DNA of 64,000 nt from an uncultured Bacteroidota bacterium (GCA_903893815.1 CAITNS010000058.1:62001-126000), one strand, 5' to 3'; counted from the first letter of the stretch, positions 8,902 through 18,334 are shown. Program-made: numbers and translations. Notes: generated by a model from the sequence alone, not told the origin.

Positions 8902-9705
8902 TTAGTTTTTAAGATTTTTTTCAATTAGATACCTTAACTTATCTCTATTTAAATTAGAATTTATTTCACCGTTCACTGTCAGCGATACATTACCTGTTTG
9001 TTCTGACACTGTAATTGCAAGGGCATCCGTTGTTTCTGTTAAACCAACTGCCGCTCTATGTCGCATTCCAAAATGAGATGGGAAATTTTCATTTTCAGTT
9101 ACAGGTAATACACAACGTGCCGCTATGATACGATTATCTTTTATAATAACGGCGCCATCATGCATCGGACTATTTTTATAAAAAATATTTTCCAACATTT
9201 TATCCGTTAAAGCAGAGTCAACCACCTCGCCTGTATTTACATAAAATTTTAAATCAGATTTACGAGAAACAATAATTAAAGCGCCAGTTTTAGATTCACT
9301 CATGTTAAAGCAGGCATTAATAACAGAATCGGCATCTAATATAAAACGAGAAGAAACTGCTGATTGATTAGAAAAAGAGAAAATGGTTTTCCAGTTTCTG
9401 TTTTTTATAAATTCGTTAGAACCAATGTATAATAAAAATTTTCTAATCTCTTGCTGGAAAACAACCATTACGGCAATAACTCCAACATTAATAAATTTAC
9501 CTAAAATAGATCCTAATAATTTAAGCTCAAAGGCACGAACAATAATCCAAACAACATAAATTAAAGCTAAACCAATAAATACATTAACTGCTGCGGTGCC
9601 CTTTACCATTTTATACAATTGGTAAAGCATAATTGCTACCAAAAGAATATCAATGGCATCAGTAATACCAAAAGAAAGAAATAATATAAAGAATTGATTT
9701 AACAC
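8902..9705 (-). CDS. cdaA: diadenylate cyclase CdaA (c-di-AMP synthase)
   Basis: A 267-residue membrane DAC-domain protein that makes cyclic di-AMP from two ATP. Three hydrophobic N-terminal segments (about residues 8-32, 37-60, 66-86) precede the DisA_N domain (about 110-240). The DGA motif is at 183-185 and RHR at 215-217, both essential for ATP binding and catalysis. The second messenger usually controls potassium/osmolyte balance and cell-wall stress. The start is GTG at 9703-9705, which gives the usual CdaA beginning (F..L.ITDAIDILLVA). The common neighbours folP or cdaR are not adjacent. A TAnnTTTG box lies only 5 nt upstream of the GTG. Confidence 0.93.
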   Translation of the reverse strand: MLNQFFILFLSFGITDAIDILLVAIMLYQLYKMVKGTAAVNVFIGLALIYVVWIIVRAFELKLLGSILGKFINVGVIAVMVVFQQEIRKFLLYIGSNEFIKNRNWKTIFSFSNQSAVSSRFILDADSVINACFNMSESKTGALIIVSRKSDLKFYVNTGEVVDSALTDKMLENIFYKNSPMHDGAVIIKDNRIIAARCVLPVTENENFPSHFGMRHRAAVGLTETTDALAITVSEQTGNVSLTVNGEINSNLNRDKLRYLIEKNLKN

Positions 9706-9710
9706 GGCGC

Positions 9711-9718
9711 CAAAGATA
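9711..9718 (-). promoter_or_regulatory. TAnnTTTG box 5 nt before cdaA
   Basis: TATCTTTG on the minus strand, an exact consensus match, separated from the cdaA GTG by only GCGCC. With the usual box-to-start distance, transcription would begin at or next to the start codon, so a leaderless mRNA is predicted. Confidence 0.6.
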
Positions 9719-9801
9719 CCTTTTTTATAGCCTAATTAAAACCCTTTTTTAACTCTTAATTGGCACAAAATTAGAATTTTACTCATTTTTTGCTTTAATT
9801 A

Positions 9802-10020
9802 TTGTTTTTTAATCACGATTTTATTAAAGAGTTAGCTAAAAAGAAAATTAAATTAAGTTTAGCAGAAGAAGCAGAATGGGAAGAGTATTTTATTACAGAA
9901 TCCAAAAAAGCCTTAGAGTTAAAAAACAAAATTGATGCTACAGATAAAGAAATAGATCAAATGGTTTACAAGCTTTATGATTTAACGGAGGAAGAAATCG
10001 CCTTCGTTGAAAAATCTTAA
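9802..10020 (+). pseudogene. C-terminal remnant of an Eco57I/type IIG-like restriction-modification protein
   Basis: A 72-residue ORF with only a TTG start and an in-frame stop two codons before it. Its second half, DKEIDQMVYKLYDLTEEEI, closely resembles the conserved C-terminal tail of type IIG/Eco57I-like restriction-methylase proteins (…TDREIDQMVYELYGLTEEEI…), and the first half (KKIKLSLAEEAEWEEYF) resembles the coiled segment before that tail. No methylase motif (NPPY) or nuclease domain is nearby, so this reads as a stranded fragment of a deleted gene. A small free-standing protein made of this tail is the alternative, since the ORF remains open and ends in a clean stop. Confidence 0.55.
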
Positions 10021-10035
10021 AACCATATTGATATA

Positions 10036-12138
10036 CTAATCTTGATTTTTTAATTTCACCATCGTTAAAATAGTAGCAATACCAACTGTTTGACCGGCTT
10101 GATCCACCGCATCGTATTTTTCTAAAATTTCCGTTGAACTTGCGTCATAAATATCAACTACCCATTTTACAATACCAACTTTCACATCTTCGCCATTAGC
10201 TGCTGTTAATGGTTTGTCGTTTTCAATTTTTTCTTTGCAAGTAAATTTTACACCAATGGTCATGCCTGGATAAATTGGACGGGTAAAACGGCACTCATCA
10301 ATACCATAATTTAATAATACGGGTCCTTTTGGTGGATCCACAAATAAACCGGCAGCTTTAGATAAAATAAAATAGCCGTGCGCAACGGTGCGTTTAAAAA
10401 TTGTTCCTTCTAATGCATCAGGTTCTAAATGTGCGTAAAATTTATCGCCAGTTAAATTTGCAAAGTTCACTAAATCTTCCTCGCTCACCGTATGTGTTGG
10501 TGTAATCTCCGTTTCGCCTACTTCTAAATCTTCAAAGTATTGGCGGAATGGATGAACATCTTTAATGATTTGTTTAGCGCCTACTTGGTAGTTATTTAAA
10601 ATAGCCGTAATCATGGTTGGTGAACCTTGAATGGCAGTGCGTTGCAAGTAATGAAACACACCACGTTTTCCGCCCATTTCTTCTCCGCCACCTGCGCGGC
10701 CCGGACCACCATGCACTAACATTGGCATTGGCGAACCATGACCAGTACTTTCTTTTGCGCACTCTGCATTTAATACTAAAATACGACCATGCATACAGGC
10801 CGCACCAATTGTATACTTGCGAGCAATCGTATTATCAGCCGTAATGATTGAACTTACTAAACTACCTTTACCCATTTTTGCTAACTGAATTGCGTCTTCA
10901 ATAGTTTTATATGGCATAATGGTACTTACAGGACCAAAGGCTTCTACATTATGGCAATCAATATTTGTAAATGGTTTATCGTTATAAAAAATAATTGGCG
11001 GCATAAACGCACCTTTGTTTTTATCCGCTCCTTTTACTTCAAAGTTTTCGAAATTACCGATGATTATTTTTTGAGTTTTAGAAAGTAATTCTACTTTTTC
11101 TTTTACTTCAATTAATTGAGATTGCCCTGCTAATGAACCCATACGGACACCTTCCGTATTTGGATCACCAATCACATTTTGTGCTAAGCGTTTACCTAAG
11201 GCAATTTGCACATCTTCTACCATGTTCTCAGGAACAATGATACGACGCACGGCTGTACATTTTTGCCCTGCTTTAGTTGTAATTTCTCTTGCTACTTCTT
11301 TGATAAAAATATCGAACTCCGGCATAGTTGGCGTAACATCTGTACCCAATACACAGCAGTTTAACGAATCAGCTTCCATATTAAAATGAACCGCTTCTTG
11401 TAATAAACGCGGATGCGCTTTCAGCATTTTTCCTGTTGAGGCAGAACCCGTAAACGTTACGATGTCCTGGCTTTCCACATGCTCTAAAATACCATTAGCG
11501 CTACCGCAAATTAATTGCAAAGCACCTTCGGGTAAAATTTTACTTGCAATAATTTCTTTAACAACTGCTTCCGTTAAAAAAGAAGTTAATGCTGCGGGCT
11601 TCACAATAGCAGGAACTCCTGCCAACCAGTTAACCGCTACTTTCTCCAACATGCCCCACACTGGGAAGTTGAAGGCATTGATGTGAATGGCTACACCTTC
11701 TTTTGGCACACAAATATGGTGACCAATAAACGTATTATTTTTTGACAAACGAGCTACATCCCCATCATAACAAAATGTTTCGTCAGGAAATTGGCGACGT
11801 AATGAAGCATATGTAAATAAATTACCAATACCACCTTCAATGTCAACCCAACTGTCAATTCGAGTAGCGCCGGTTGCCCAGGAAATTTTATAAAAATCTT
11901 CTTTTTTACTTTGTAAGTGTAATGCTAATGCCTTTAACATTAAGCCCCTTTGTTGAAAGGTCATGTTGCGAAGCTTTGGCCCACCAACGGTACGCGCATA
12001 ATTGCACATGGCCGCAAAATCTAATCCTTTGCTACTAACAGTGGCAATTGCTTCACCTGTAATAGCGTTATATAATTCCTGCCCGCTTTCGGAACCAGCA
12101 GCCCATTGCCCTAAGGCGTAGTTTTGTAATTTGTTCAT
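10036..12138 (-). CDS. paaZ: PaaZ: oxepin-CoA hydrolase / semialdehyde dehydrogenase
   Basis: A 700-residue fusion of an aldehyde dehydrogenase (about 1-520) and a MaoC-like hydratase (about 540-690), the architecture of PaaZ. In phenylacetate degradation it opens the oxepin-CoA ring and oxidises the resulting semialdehyde. The dehydrogenase has the Gly-rich FTGSASTGK, the catalytic Cys in TTKAGQKCTAVRR and a general-base Glu in HFNMEAD. The hydratase has the NLTGDKFYAH…VAHG signature with Asp and His ligands intact. No other paa gene is in this window, so it is separated from the ring-epoxidase genes. It is preceded by a long gap to the DUF3817 gene and appears to be its own transcription unit. 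Confidence 0.92.
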   Translation of the reverse strand: MNKLQNYALGQWAAGSESGQELYNAITGEAIATVSSKGLDFAAMCNYARTVGGPKLRNMTFQQRGLMLKALALHLQSKKEDFYKISWATGATRIDSWVDIEGGIGNLFTYASLRRQFPDETFCYDGDVARLSKNNTFIGHHICVPKEGVAIHINAFNFPVWGMLEKVAVNWLAGVPAIVKPAALTSFLTEAVVKEIIASKILPEGALQLICGSANGILEHVESQDIVTFTGSASTGKMLKAHPRLLQEAVHFNMEADSLNCCVLGTDVTPTMPEFDIFIKEVAREITTKAGQKCTAVRRIIVPENMVEDVQIALGKRLAQNVIGDPNTEGVRMGSLAGQSQLIEVKEKVELLSKTQKIIIGNFENFEVKGADKNKGAFMPPIIFYNDKPFTNIDCHNVEAFGPVSTIMPYKTIEDAIQLAKMGKGSLVSSIITADNTIARKYTIGAACMHGRILVLNAECAKESTGHGSPMPMLVHGGPGRAGGGEEMGGKRGVFHYLQRTAIQGSPTMITAILNNYQVGAKQIIKDVHPFRQYFEDLEVGETEITPTHTVSEEDLVNFANLTGDKFYAHLEPDALEGTIFKRTVAHGYFILSKAAGLFVDPPKGPVLLNYGIDECRFTRPIYPGMTIGVKFTCKEKIENDKPLTAANGEDVKVGIVKWVVDIYDASSTEILEKYDAVDQAGQTVGIATILTMVKLKNQD

Positions 12139-12244
12139 AGAAATATAAAGCTAATTAAAACTGAAAATTAGCGAATAATTACGGGAATTCAAAAACCTAA
12201 TTTTTCAATAAACTAGATGGCATTAAATGATAATAGGAAGATAA

Positions 12245-12526
12245 TTAAACCAATCTCTTTAAGAAAAAAGTTCCAAACGGTACTAATGACAATAAAAAAG
12301 CAAAAACAGAATTTTTAAAAGACAGTTTTACTTTAAAAAACATGAGCGCTAATAATAACATAAATGCTACAAATAAAACACCGTGAACTGAACCAACCGG
12401 GCGAACGAACTCCGGTATATTAAAAATATATTTTAATGGCATAGCAATAAATAGTAAAACTAAATAGCTATAGCCTTCTACTTTTCCTATTAGTAAAAAC
12501 CATTTGGTAATTGTTGTGTTTTGCAT
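12245..12526 (-). CDS. DUF3817 family small membrane protein
   Basis: A 93-residue protein with three hydrophobic segments (about residues 12-34, 42-62, 68-90). The pattern GKVEGYSYLVLLFIAMPLKY…GSVHGVLF is typical of DUF3817 (YdzA-like) integral membrane proteins, where the Glu/His pair within the membrane is conserved. The function of the family is unknown. It may be cotranscribed with the half-helicase gene 58 bp upstream, as all genes from aspS to here point the same way. Confidence 0.82.
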   Translation of the reverse strand: MQNTTITKWFLLIGKVEGYSYLVLLFIAMPLKYIFNIPEFVRPVGSVHGVLFVAFMLLLALMFFKVKLSFKNSVFAFLLSLVPFGTFFLKRLV

Positions 12527-12584
12527 GTCATATAATTAAAACTCGAAAATTTTTAAAACCTTTCGAGTCTGGGTGGAATTGAAA

Positions 12585-13199
12585 CTAAGCTTCTGCCTCA
12601 ACAATTGTTGGTGCAATAATAAATTTCTCGATTAATTTTTCAATCTTAGGTGTTAAATCGTTTGTGAACACTAAATGCTGACATTTAGGTAAACTCAAGG
12701 CTAAACGATCTATTTGCCCGTGTAAGGCATTTTTGATAATCATCTCTGCATCATCAATGACAAATAATTTAATTTTATTCAAATTAAAATTTTTACGGAA
12801 ATAAATTTCTAAAACGCGCTTGGCTGTTCCAATAACGATATCCGTTCCAAAATAAATAGCCTCCGTTTGAGCATCAATTTTTCCACCGTCAAAAGCCAAC
12901 TCTGCGCGTAAATCTGTTTCACGAGAAAGTAATTTGAATTGCTCTTTCATTTCCAATGCTTTTACTTCATCAGCAACAATAATTAAAGCCCTCGGTGCAT
13001 CTTCAAATGCCATTCCCAACTTTTGAATTGCGCTAATAATAATCGTAGAGCTTTTGCCGGACCCTGCAGGGCCAACACCAATCACATCTGCGCCTCCATT
13101 AATTTTTGGAATACACTTTTTTTGTAATTCTTTAGGTTCTTCAAAACCATGTTCGGATAATGCAGCTGCTAATTTTTTATTTAATTTCTCTTTGAACAT
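12585..13199 (-). CDS. single-domain DEAD-box-like ATPase (helicase N-terminal RecA lobe only)
   Basis: A 204-residue protein covering only the first RecA-like lobe of a DEAD-box RNA helicase. Visible elements: a Q-motif-like GFEEPKELQ near residues 18-26, Walker A GPAGSGKSS (44-52), a GTAKR motif Ib near 124-128, motif II as VIDDAE (DDAE in place of DEAD) near 148-152, and motif III as FTN in place of SAT near 178. There is no helicase C-terminal lobe, although the gene has a clean start and stop and its neighbours are intact. Unwinding would normally need the second lobe, so it may act as a regulator or partner. It is 8 bp downstream of mltG. Confidence 0.72.
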   Translation of the reverse strand: MFKEKLNKKLAAALSEHGFEEPKELQKKCIPKINGGADVIGVGPAGSGKSSTIIISAIQKLGMAFEDAPRALIIVADEVKALEMKEQFKLLSRETDLRAELAFDGGKIDAQTEAIYFGTDIVIGTAKRVLEIYFRKNFNLNKIKLFVIDDAEMIIKNALHGQIDRLALSLPKCQHLVFTNDLTPKIEKLIEKFIIAPTIVEAEA

Positions 13200-13207
13200 T
13201 GCTTTAA

Positions 13208-14260
13208 TTATCGTTTAATTCCTTTTTTATTTAATGCTTCTTGGTAAGCCGATGCATTTTTCATATGCACTTTATAATCATTTGTAAAGTTCGAGTAACC
13301 ACTAAAATCTGCCTTCGCGCAAAAGTAGGTATAATTATGCTTGCTATAATTTAAAACTGCATCAATTACCGATGGCTTCACTAAACAAATAGGCCCTGGA
13401 GGTAATCCTCTGTAACGATAGGTGTTATAAGGCGAATCTATTTCTTTATCAACCGACAAAACCCGTTGAACATCAAAATTACCATTAGCAAAAACCACGG
13501 TTGGATCGGCTTGCAATTTCATGTCTTGTTTTAAACGATTGATATAAACACCCGCAATCTTTTGTTGTTCGGTTTTAATAGCACTTTCACTTTGTACGAT
13601 AGAAGCAATGGTTACAACCTCAGAAACCGAATAACCAATCGATTTTGCTTTGTCTTTTTTAGCTTTTGTCCACACTGCTGAATATGATTTTTCAATAAAT
13701 GGAAATAAATCATCGATGTGAGTTGTCCAGTTTACTTCATAAGTTTCGGGAACAATTAAACACATAAAATTTTCGGAATTTAAGCCGTACTCTTCGCCTA
13801 ATATATCTTCGTTTGAACAATAATCTTCTAACTCTACGTTTTCAATTTCTAATTTATCGGATACATACTCAATAAATTGTTCTTTAGTTCTTATTTGTGA
13901 GTTAAACGATAATTTTACTTTTTCTTGTTTACCACTAATAATCATTTTTGCAATCGAACGATTACTCATCTTAGCATCTATTCGGTACTTACCAGAATTG
14001 ATGTGCTCAGGCAAGTGCATACTTTTTGCCATCCATTCAAAACTTTCGTGATCCTCAATAATGTTTTGAGAATACAATTCATCTAACAAATCGTTGAACG
14101 TGGCTCCTGTTTTAATATAGATATAAGTAAATTTTTTGCCATTCAAATGAACGTTGCTTTTGAAAATATTTTCGTAAGCCCAAAAAGCACCAAATGCTAA
14201 TGCGCCAAGCACTAGAAAAATAAGTATCTTTTTAATTATTCCTCCTTTAGATTTTGCCAC
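13208..14260 (-). CDS. mltG: endolytic murein transglycosylase MltG
   Basis: A 350-residue YceG-family protein that cuts nascent peptidoglycan strands at the membrane and so sets glycan length. One transmembrane segment (about residues 9-31) is followed by a LysM-like region (about 40-85) and the YceG domain (about 90-345). The catalytic Glu225 lies in TIASIVQSES, followed by AGVYINRL and LQADPTV, which are standard for the family. It lies 2 bp downstream of the TauE-like gene and 8 bp upstream of the half-helicase gene, in the apparent aspS operon. Confidence 0.95.
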   Translation of the reverse strand: MAKSKGGIIKKILIFLVLGALAFGAFWAYENIFKSNVHLNGKKFTYIYIKTGATFNDLLDELYSQNIIEDHESFEWMAKSMHLPEHINSGKYRIDAKMSNRSIAKMIISGKQEKVKLSFNSQIRTKEQFIEYVSDKLEIENVELEDYCSNEDILGEEYGLNSENFMCLIVPETYEVNWTTHIDDLFPFIEKSYSAVWTKAKKDKAKSIGYSVSEVVTIASIVQSESAIKTEQQKIAGVYINRLKQDMKLQADPTVVFANGNFDVQRVLSVDKEIDSPYNTYRYRGLPPGPICLVKPSVIDAVLNYSKHNYTYFCAKADFSGYSNFTNDYKVHMKNASAYQEALNKKGIKR

Positions 14261-14262
14261 TT

Positions 14263-15072
14263 CTAACTAAAAAATAATTCTTTAACTAATACAAACACAC
14301 CCACTACTAAAGTAAACCAACCAAAAGCCGGTTTTAATTTTTGCGATGAAATTTTATTTGACAATAAACTTCCTAATAATATGCCTACTCCACAAATAGC
14401 TGAGATGCCTATTAAAAACATCCAATCTAAATCTTGATGCCCCAAATTTCCTAAAAAACCTATAATAGAATTTAAAGCAACAATACACAAAGATGTGCCA
14501 ATAGCTTTTTTAAAATTCAATCTCACAAAAATCATCAAAACAGGTACAATAATAAAGCCTCCACCAGCACCAACAAAACCTGTGATCACACCAATTAAAA
14601 CACCTAATAATACTACAAAGGGAAATCCTAAAGGCGTTTTAGTAAATTCGTTCCACTTCACATCCTTTATTCGATTTGGTTTACGACTAATAATCATAGA
14701 GTAAGAAGCGCTTAAAATTAAAAGTGCAAACACTACCATAATTAAATTTTGCTTACTAAACTCAATTCCACTAACAACAAATTCTGCAGGAAGATTAGGC
14801 ATAATAAACTTACGCATACAAAAAACAGTAACTACAGAAGCTAAAGCAAAATTTAAAATAGCTTCGGCACTTACTTCACCCTTTTTGATATAACTAATAG
14901 CACCTACCAAAGCTGTTATCCCTACAATAAACAAAGAATAGGTTGTTGCTAAGTCTGCCTCAATACATAATACATACACCAAAACTGGCACTCCTAACAA
15001 GGAACCGCCACCGCCAATTAATCCAAGAATTAATCCGATAATTAAAAAAGCTATACAACCTGCTATGATCAA
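14263..15072 (-). CDS. TauE/SafE family anion permease
   Basis: A 269-residue integral membrane protein with about eight hydrophobic segments. Two related halves each carry a Gly-rich loop, GLIGGGGSLLGVPVLV near residue 20 and GFVGAGGGFIIVPVLM near 165, the internal repeat of the TSUP family. Members export sulfite, sulfoacetate or related anions. The start appears to be a TTG immediately after the aspS stop codon (TAATTG), since no ATG fits the N-terminal membrane segment. This spacing implies reinitiation after aspS. The substrate cannot be read from sequence. Confidence 0.85.
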   Translation of the reverse strand: MIIAGCIAFLIIGLILGLIGGGGSLLGVPVLVYVLCIEADLATTYSLFIVGITALVGAISYIKKGEVSAEAILNFALASVVTVFCMRKFIMPNLPAEFVVSGIEFSKQNLIMVVFALLILSASYSMIISRKPNRIKDVKWNEFTKTPLGFPFVVLLGVLIGVITGFVGAGGGFIIVPVLMIFVRLNFKKAIGTSLCIVALNSIIGFLGNLGHQDLDWMFLIGISAICGVGILLGSLLSNKISSQKLKPAFGWFTLVVGVFVLVKELFFS

Positions 15073-16851
15073 TTATTTAGCTTCTACGGTAGATAAAATA
15101 TTTAATTCCTTTAATTGCTCGTCGCTAATTTCACTCGGACTATCAATCATCACATCACGTCCCGAATTATTTTTAGGGAAAGCGATGAAATCTCTAATGC
15201 TATCGCTTCCACCAAATAAAGAACATAATCTATCAAAACCAAATGCTAAACCACCATGTGGTGGAGCGCCAAATTCAAAAGCATTCATTAAGAATCCAAA
15301 TTGTTTTTGCGCCTCTTCTTTGGTGAAACCTAAAAGATCAAACATCTGTGCTTGTAAATCTTTATTATGAATACGAATACTTCCTCCACCAATTTCAACG
15401 CCGTTAATTACTAAATCATAAGCATTAGCTCTTACTGCACCTGGATTGGTTTTTAATAATTCAAAATCTTCAGGATTAGGAGAAGTAAAAGGATGGTGCT
15501 TAGCGTGCCAACGACCCGCTAAAGACGCTAATAAATTTGGGTCGCCATCGTTCCATTCTAATAAAGGAAAATCAATCACCCATAACGCAGAAAAATTATT
15601 TTTATCTCTTAAGCCTAAACGAGTTCCCATTTCTAAACGTAATTCGCTCATCGCTTTGCGCGTTTTATCTTCAACACCTGCTAATACTAAAATTAAATCG
15701 CCAGGTTGTGAACCGCAAGCAAGCGACCAAGCTTTTAAATCTTCTTCGTTATAAAATTTATCTACGCTTGATTTAATCGTTCCATCTGCATTGTGACGAG
15801 CATAAATTAAACCTGTTGCACCTAATTGCGGACGCTTAACCCACTCCGTTAATTCATCTAACTGCTTGCGAGTATACTCTGCTGCACCTTTGGCGCAAAT
15901 AGCAACTACTAATTCTGCATCGTCAAACACTTTAAAGTTTTTGCCTGATGTTACTTGTTTGAAATCCACGAATTTCATTTCAAAACGCGTATCAGGTTTA
16001 TCATTACCGTAAAATTGCATCGCATCAGCATAAGTCATATGCGGTACAAAAGGCATATCAATATTTTTAACAGCTTTAAATAAGTGACGCACTAAGCCTT
16101 CAAAAGTATCTAAGATATCTTTTTGCTCAACAAAGCTCATCTCGCAATCTATTTGCGTGAACTCAGGTTGTCTGTCTGCACGTAAATCTTCATCACGGAA
16201 ACATTTTACAATTTGATAATATCTATCAAAACCACCCACCATTAATAATTGCTTAAAGGTTTGTGGTGATTGTGGCAAAGCATAAAACTGCCCTGCATTC
16301 ATGCGGCTTGGCACCACAAAATCACGCGCACCTTCAGGTGTTGATTTAATCAACACAGGAGTTTCTACTTCTAAGAAATTCAATTTATCTAAGTAGTTGC
16401 GTGTTTCAATGGCCATACGGTGACGTAACTCTAAATTTTTACGCACTTCGTTTCTACGTAAATCTAGGTAACGATATTTCATTCGTAACTCATCACCACC
16501 ATCTGTATTATCTTCAATTGTAAATGGAGGAGTGATAGATTCGTTTAAAATTTTAAATTCTTTTACTAATAATTCAACGTCGCCTGTTGGGTTATTTTTG
16601 TTTTTGCTTTCGCGCTCAATAACTATTCCTGTTACCTGAATCACATACTCACGAGCTACGCTGCGCGCTTGAGTGCTCATCACTTTATCTATATCTTCGT
16701 TAAAGGCTAATTGAGTAATACCATAACGATCTCGCAAATCAATAAACGTTAAGCCTCCTAAATCGCGTGATTTTTGAACCCAGCCACTTAATGTAACTTG
16801 TTTGTTGATGTCTGATAATCGTAATTCGCCGCAAGTGTGTGTACGTAACAT
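15073..16851 (-). CDS. aspS: aspartate--tRNA ligase
   Basis: A 592-residue bacterial-type class II aspartyl-tRNA synthetase. The order is an OB-fold anticodon-binding domain (1-110), the catalytic domain with a GAD insertion (about 290-410), and motif 3. Motif 2 is seen as [18 protein letters not shown] and motif 3 as GLAFGFDRL. The length agrees with the bacterial family, which is longer than the archaeal type because of the GAD domain. First gene of a run aspS-TauE-mltG-helicase lobe with near-zero gaps. A long palindromic repeat separates it from the sod gene. Confidence 0.98.
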   Translation of the reverse strand: MLRTHTCGELRLSDINKQVTLSGWVQKSRDLGGLTFIDLRDRYGITQLAFNEDIDKVMSTQARSVAREYVIQVTGIVIERESKNKNNPTGDVELLVKEFKILNESITPPFTIEDNTDGGDELRMKYRYLDLRRNEVRKNLELRHRMAIETRNYLDKLNFLEVETPVLIKSTPEGARDFVVPSRMNAGQFYALPQSPQTFKQLLMVGGFDRYYQIVKCFRDEDLRADRQPEFTQIDCEMSFVEQKDILDTFEGLVRHLFKAVKNIDMPFVPHMTYADAMQFYGNDKPDTRFEMKFVDFKQVTSGKNFKVFDDAELVVAICAKGAAEYTRKQLDELTEWVKRPQLGATGLIYARHNADGTIKSSVDKFYNEEDLKAWSLACGSQPGDLILVLAGVEDKTRKAMSELRLEMGTRLGLRDKNNFSALWVIDFPLLEWNDGDPNLLASLAGRWHAKHHPFTSPNPEDFELLKTNPGAVRANAYDLVINGVEIGGGSIRIHNKDLQAQMFDLLGFTKEEAQKQFGFLMNAFEFGAPPHGGLAFGFDRLCSLFGGSDSIRDFIAFPKNNSGRDVMIDSPSEISDEQLKELNILSTVEAK

Positions 16852-16923
16852 AGTAAAATTTTAAGGCTTAAATTTACCTAAAATTGATGATATTTTGAAA
16901 GAAAACAACTAAGCTGTGTGTAA

Positions 16924-17056
16924 TTTAACCACATATAAACATAGAAAAAAAGATGACAGATAGTTTACTACGTTTTTACACAATAGTGTTCTATGTAATA
17001 AGCTAAGCTTATCTATTAAAACACATTAAATACTATGTGTCTCCTATGTGGTTAAA
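16924..17056. repeat. palindromic intergenic repeat, AACCACATA family (copy 1)
   Basis: The aspS/sod gap is filled by an imperfect palindrome of about 133 bp. Its left end reads TTTAACCACATATAAACATAG and its right end is the complement of TTTAACCACATAGGAGACAC. The centre contains the smaller palindrome AAGCTAAGCTT. A second copy of the same family lies at 35994-36139. Such elements are non-coding; whether they act in transcription termination, mRNA folding or are small mobile elements is not known. Confidence 0.7.
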
Positions 17057-17063
17057 AAGAAAT

Positions 17064-17819
17064 TTATTTAGAATTAAAAAGCTCCGCAGCCTTATCCCAA
17101 TTGGCTACATTCCACCAATTAGCAATATAATCAGCGCGTTTGTTTTGGTATTTTAAGTAATAGGCGTGTTCCCAAACATCTAATGCCATGATAACTTTTA
17201 CTGTATCATTATCCACTACGCTTGCACGCATAAAGGGATTTTCTTGATTTTCAGTTGTTTCTATCACTAAAGTGTTATTACGTAAAACCAACCAACACCA
17301 GCCGCTACCAAAGTGTTTAGTGGCTTTTTCAGAAAACAATTTTTTAAAATCATCGAAAGATTTAAAATCTTTATTAATCGCTTCTGCTAATTTTCCTGCT
17401 GGCAAATTTGGATTGGCCTCTTTATTTGGTTTTAATAAAGTCCAAAATAAAGTGTGGTTTACATGGCCCCCTAAATTATTTCTTAAAATAGATTTACCTT
17501 TGCTTGATGGGTCAAATTGGCGACATTTAGTAATATCATCTACTTGATAATCCATGTCTGTAGATTTTATCTCATTACATTTATTGACGTATGCTTGATG
17601 ATGTTTCGTGTGGTGAATGATCATTGTTTGTTCATCAATAAAGGGTTCTAAAGCATTATACGCATAAGGTAATGCGGGTAATGTAAATGGAAGAGAAGAT
17701 ATTCCTTCTTGTCCTAAAGTTTCTAAAGCCTGTAATTGTTCATTGCTTACTAATTTCGTAGCAATACCCGAAAGCCCTATTAATCCTATCTTTTTAAAGA
17801 AATCTCTTCTATCGCTCAT
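17064..17819 (-). CDS. sodB: Fe/Mn superoxide dismutase with Tat-type leader
   Basis: A 251-residue Fe/Mn-SOD that disproportionates superoxide. The catalytic part begins about residue 45 (LPFTLPALPYAYNALEP). Metal ligands are His69, His122 (NHTLFW), Asp214 and His218 (LDVWEHAYY). The protein carries a roughly 40-residue N-terminal extension starting MSDRRDFFKKIGLIGLSG, which fits a twin-arginine export signal (RRDFFK plus a hydrophobic stretch), so a periplasmic enzyme is likely. Most bacterial Fe-SODs are cytosolic and lack this. Fe versus Mn use cannot be settled by eye. It starts one base after the stop codon of the biotin carrier gene. Confidence 0.93.
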   Translation of the reverse strand: MSDRRDFFKKIGLIGLSGIATKLVSNEQLQALETLGQEGISSLPFTLPALPYAYNALEPFIDEQTMIIHHTKHHQAYVNKCNEIKSTDMDYQVDDITKCRQFDPSSKGKSILRNNLGGHVNHTLFWTLLKPNKEANPNLPAGKLAEAINKDFKSFDDFKKLFSEKATKHFGSGWCWLVLRNNTLVIETTENQENPFMRASVVDNDTVKVIMALDVWEHAYYLKYQNKRADYIANWWNVANWDKAAELFNSK

Positions 17820-17820
17820 T

Positions 17821-18330
17821 TTAAAATTGAATCAGTAATTGATTTTTTTCAACGGCAACTCCTTTGGTAATCAGTATTTTTTTAATCACACCATCTGTTG
17901 GCGATTTTAAAATATTTTCCATTTTCATGGCTTCCAATACAATTAATCCGTCTCCTTTTTTCACTTCTTGTCCTTCTGTTACTAAGATGTTCAACACCAT
18001 TCCAGGCATTGGCGCTTTGATATCGTTTACTTTTTTTGAAGCCAAACTATCCAAACCTAAGCTATGTAACAAATCATCGTATTTATCTTTAATATCAAGC
18101 GTATACGGTGTATTATTAATTTTTACAACTAACTTTTTTTCTTCAGGAATATGTTTTACCACTTCTAAATTATAAGATACATTATCTTTTAATAAATGAT
18201 AAACACCATCTCTAACTTTAATAATATCTGCCTTAAATTCTTTGCCATTCAAGGTTCCTGTAATGTCGTTATTTTTGGTAATGAGTTCAGTTTTAAACTC
18301 TTTATTTCCGTTTACTTTAATTGTGTACAT
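17821..18330 (-). CDS. biotin/lipoyl carrier protein (acyl-CoA carboxylase BCCP-type)
   Basis: A 169-residue protein with a C-terminal biotinyl domain (about residues 103-169). The biotin attachment site is EAMKMENIL, with Lys136. APMPGMV at 106-112 and GLIVLEAMKME form the usual hammerhead fold. The N-terminal 100 residues resemble the linker region found in propionyl- or acetyl-CoA carboxylase alpha chains before their carrier domain. Carboxylase and transferase subunits are not adjacent, so the partner enzyme must be encoded elsewhere. It heads a two-gene unit with the SOD gene (1-bp gap). A TAnnTTTG box lies only 4 nt before the ATG. Confidence 0.88.
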   Translation of the reverse strand: MYTIKVNGNKEFKTELITKNNDITGTLNGKEFKADIIKVRDGVYHLLKDNVSYNLEVVKHIPEEKKLVVKINNTPYTLDIKDKYDDLLHSLGLDSLASKKVNDIKAPMPGMVLNILVTEGQEVKKGDGLIVLEAMKMENILKSPTDGVIKKILITKGVAVEKNQLLIQF

Positions 18331-18334
18331 ACAG

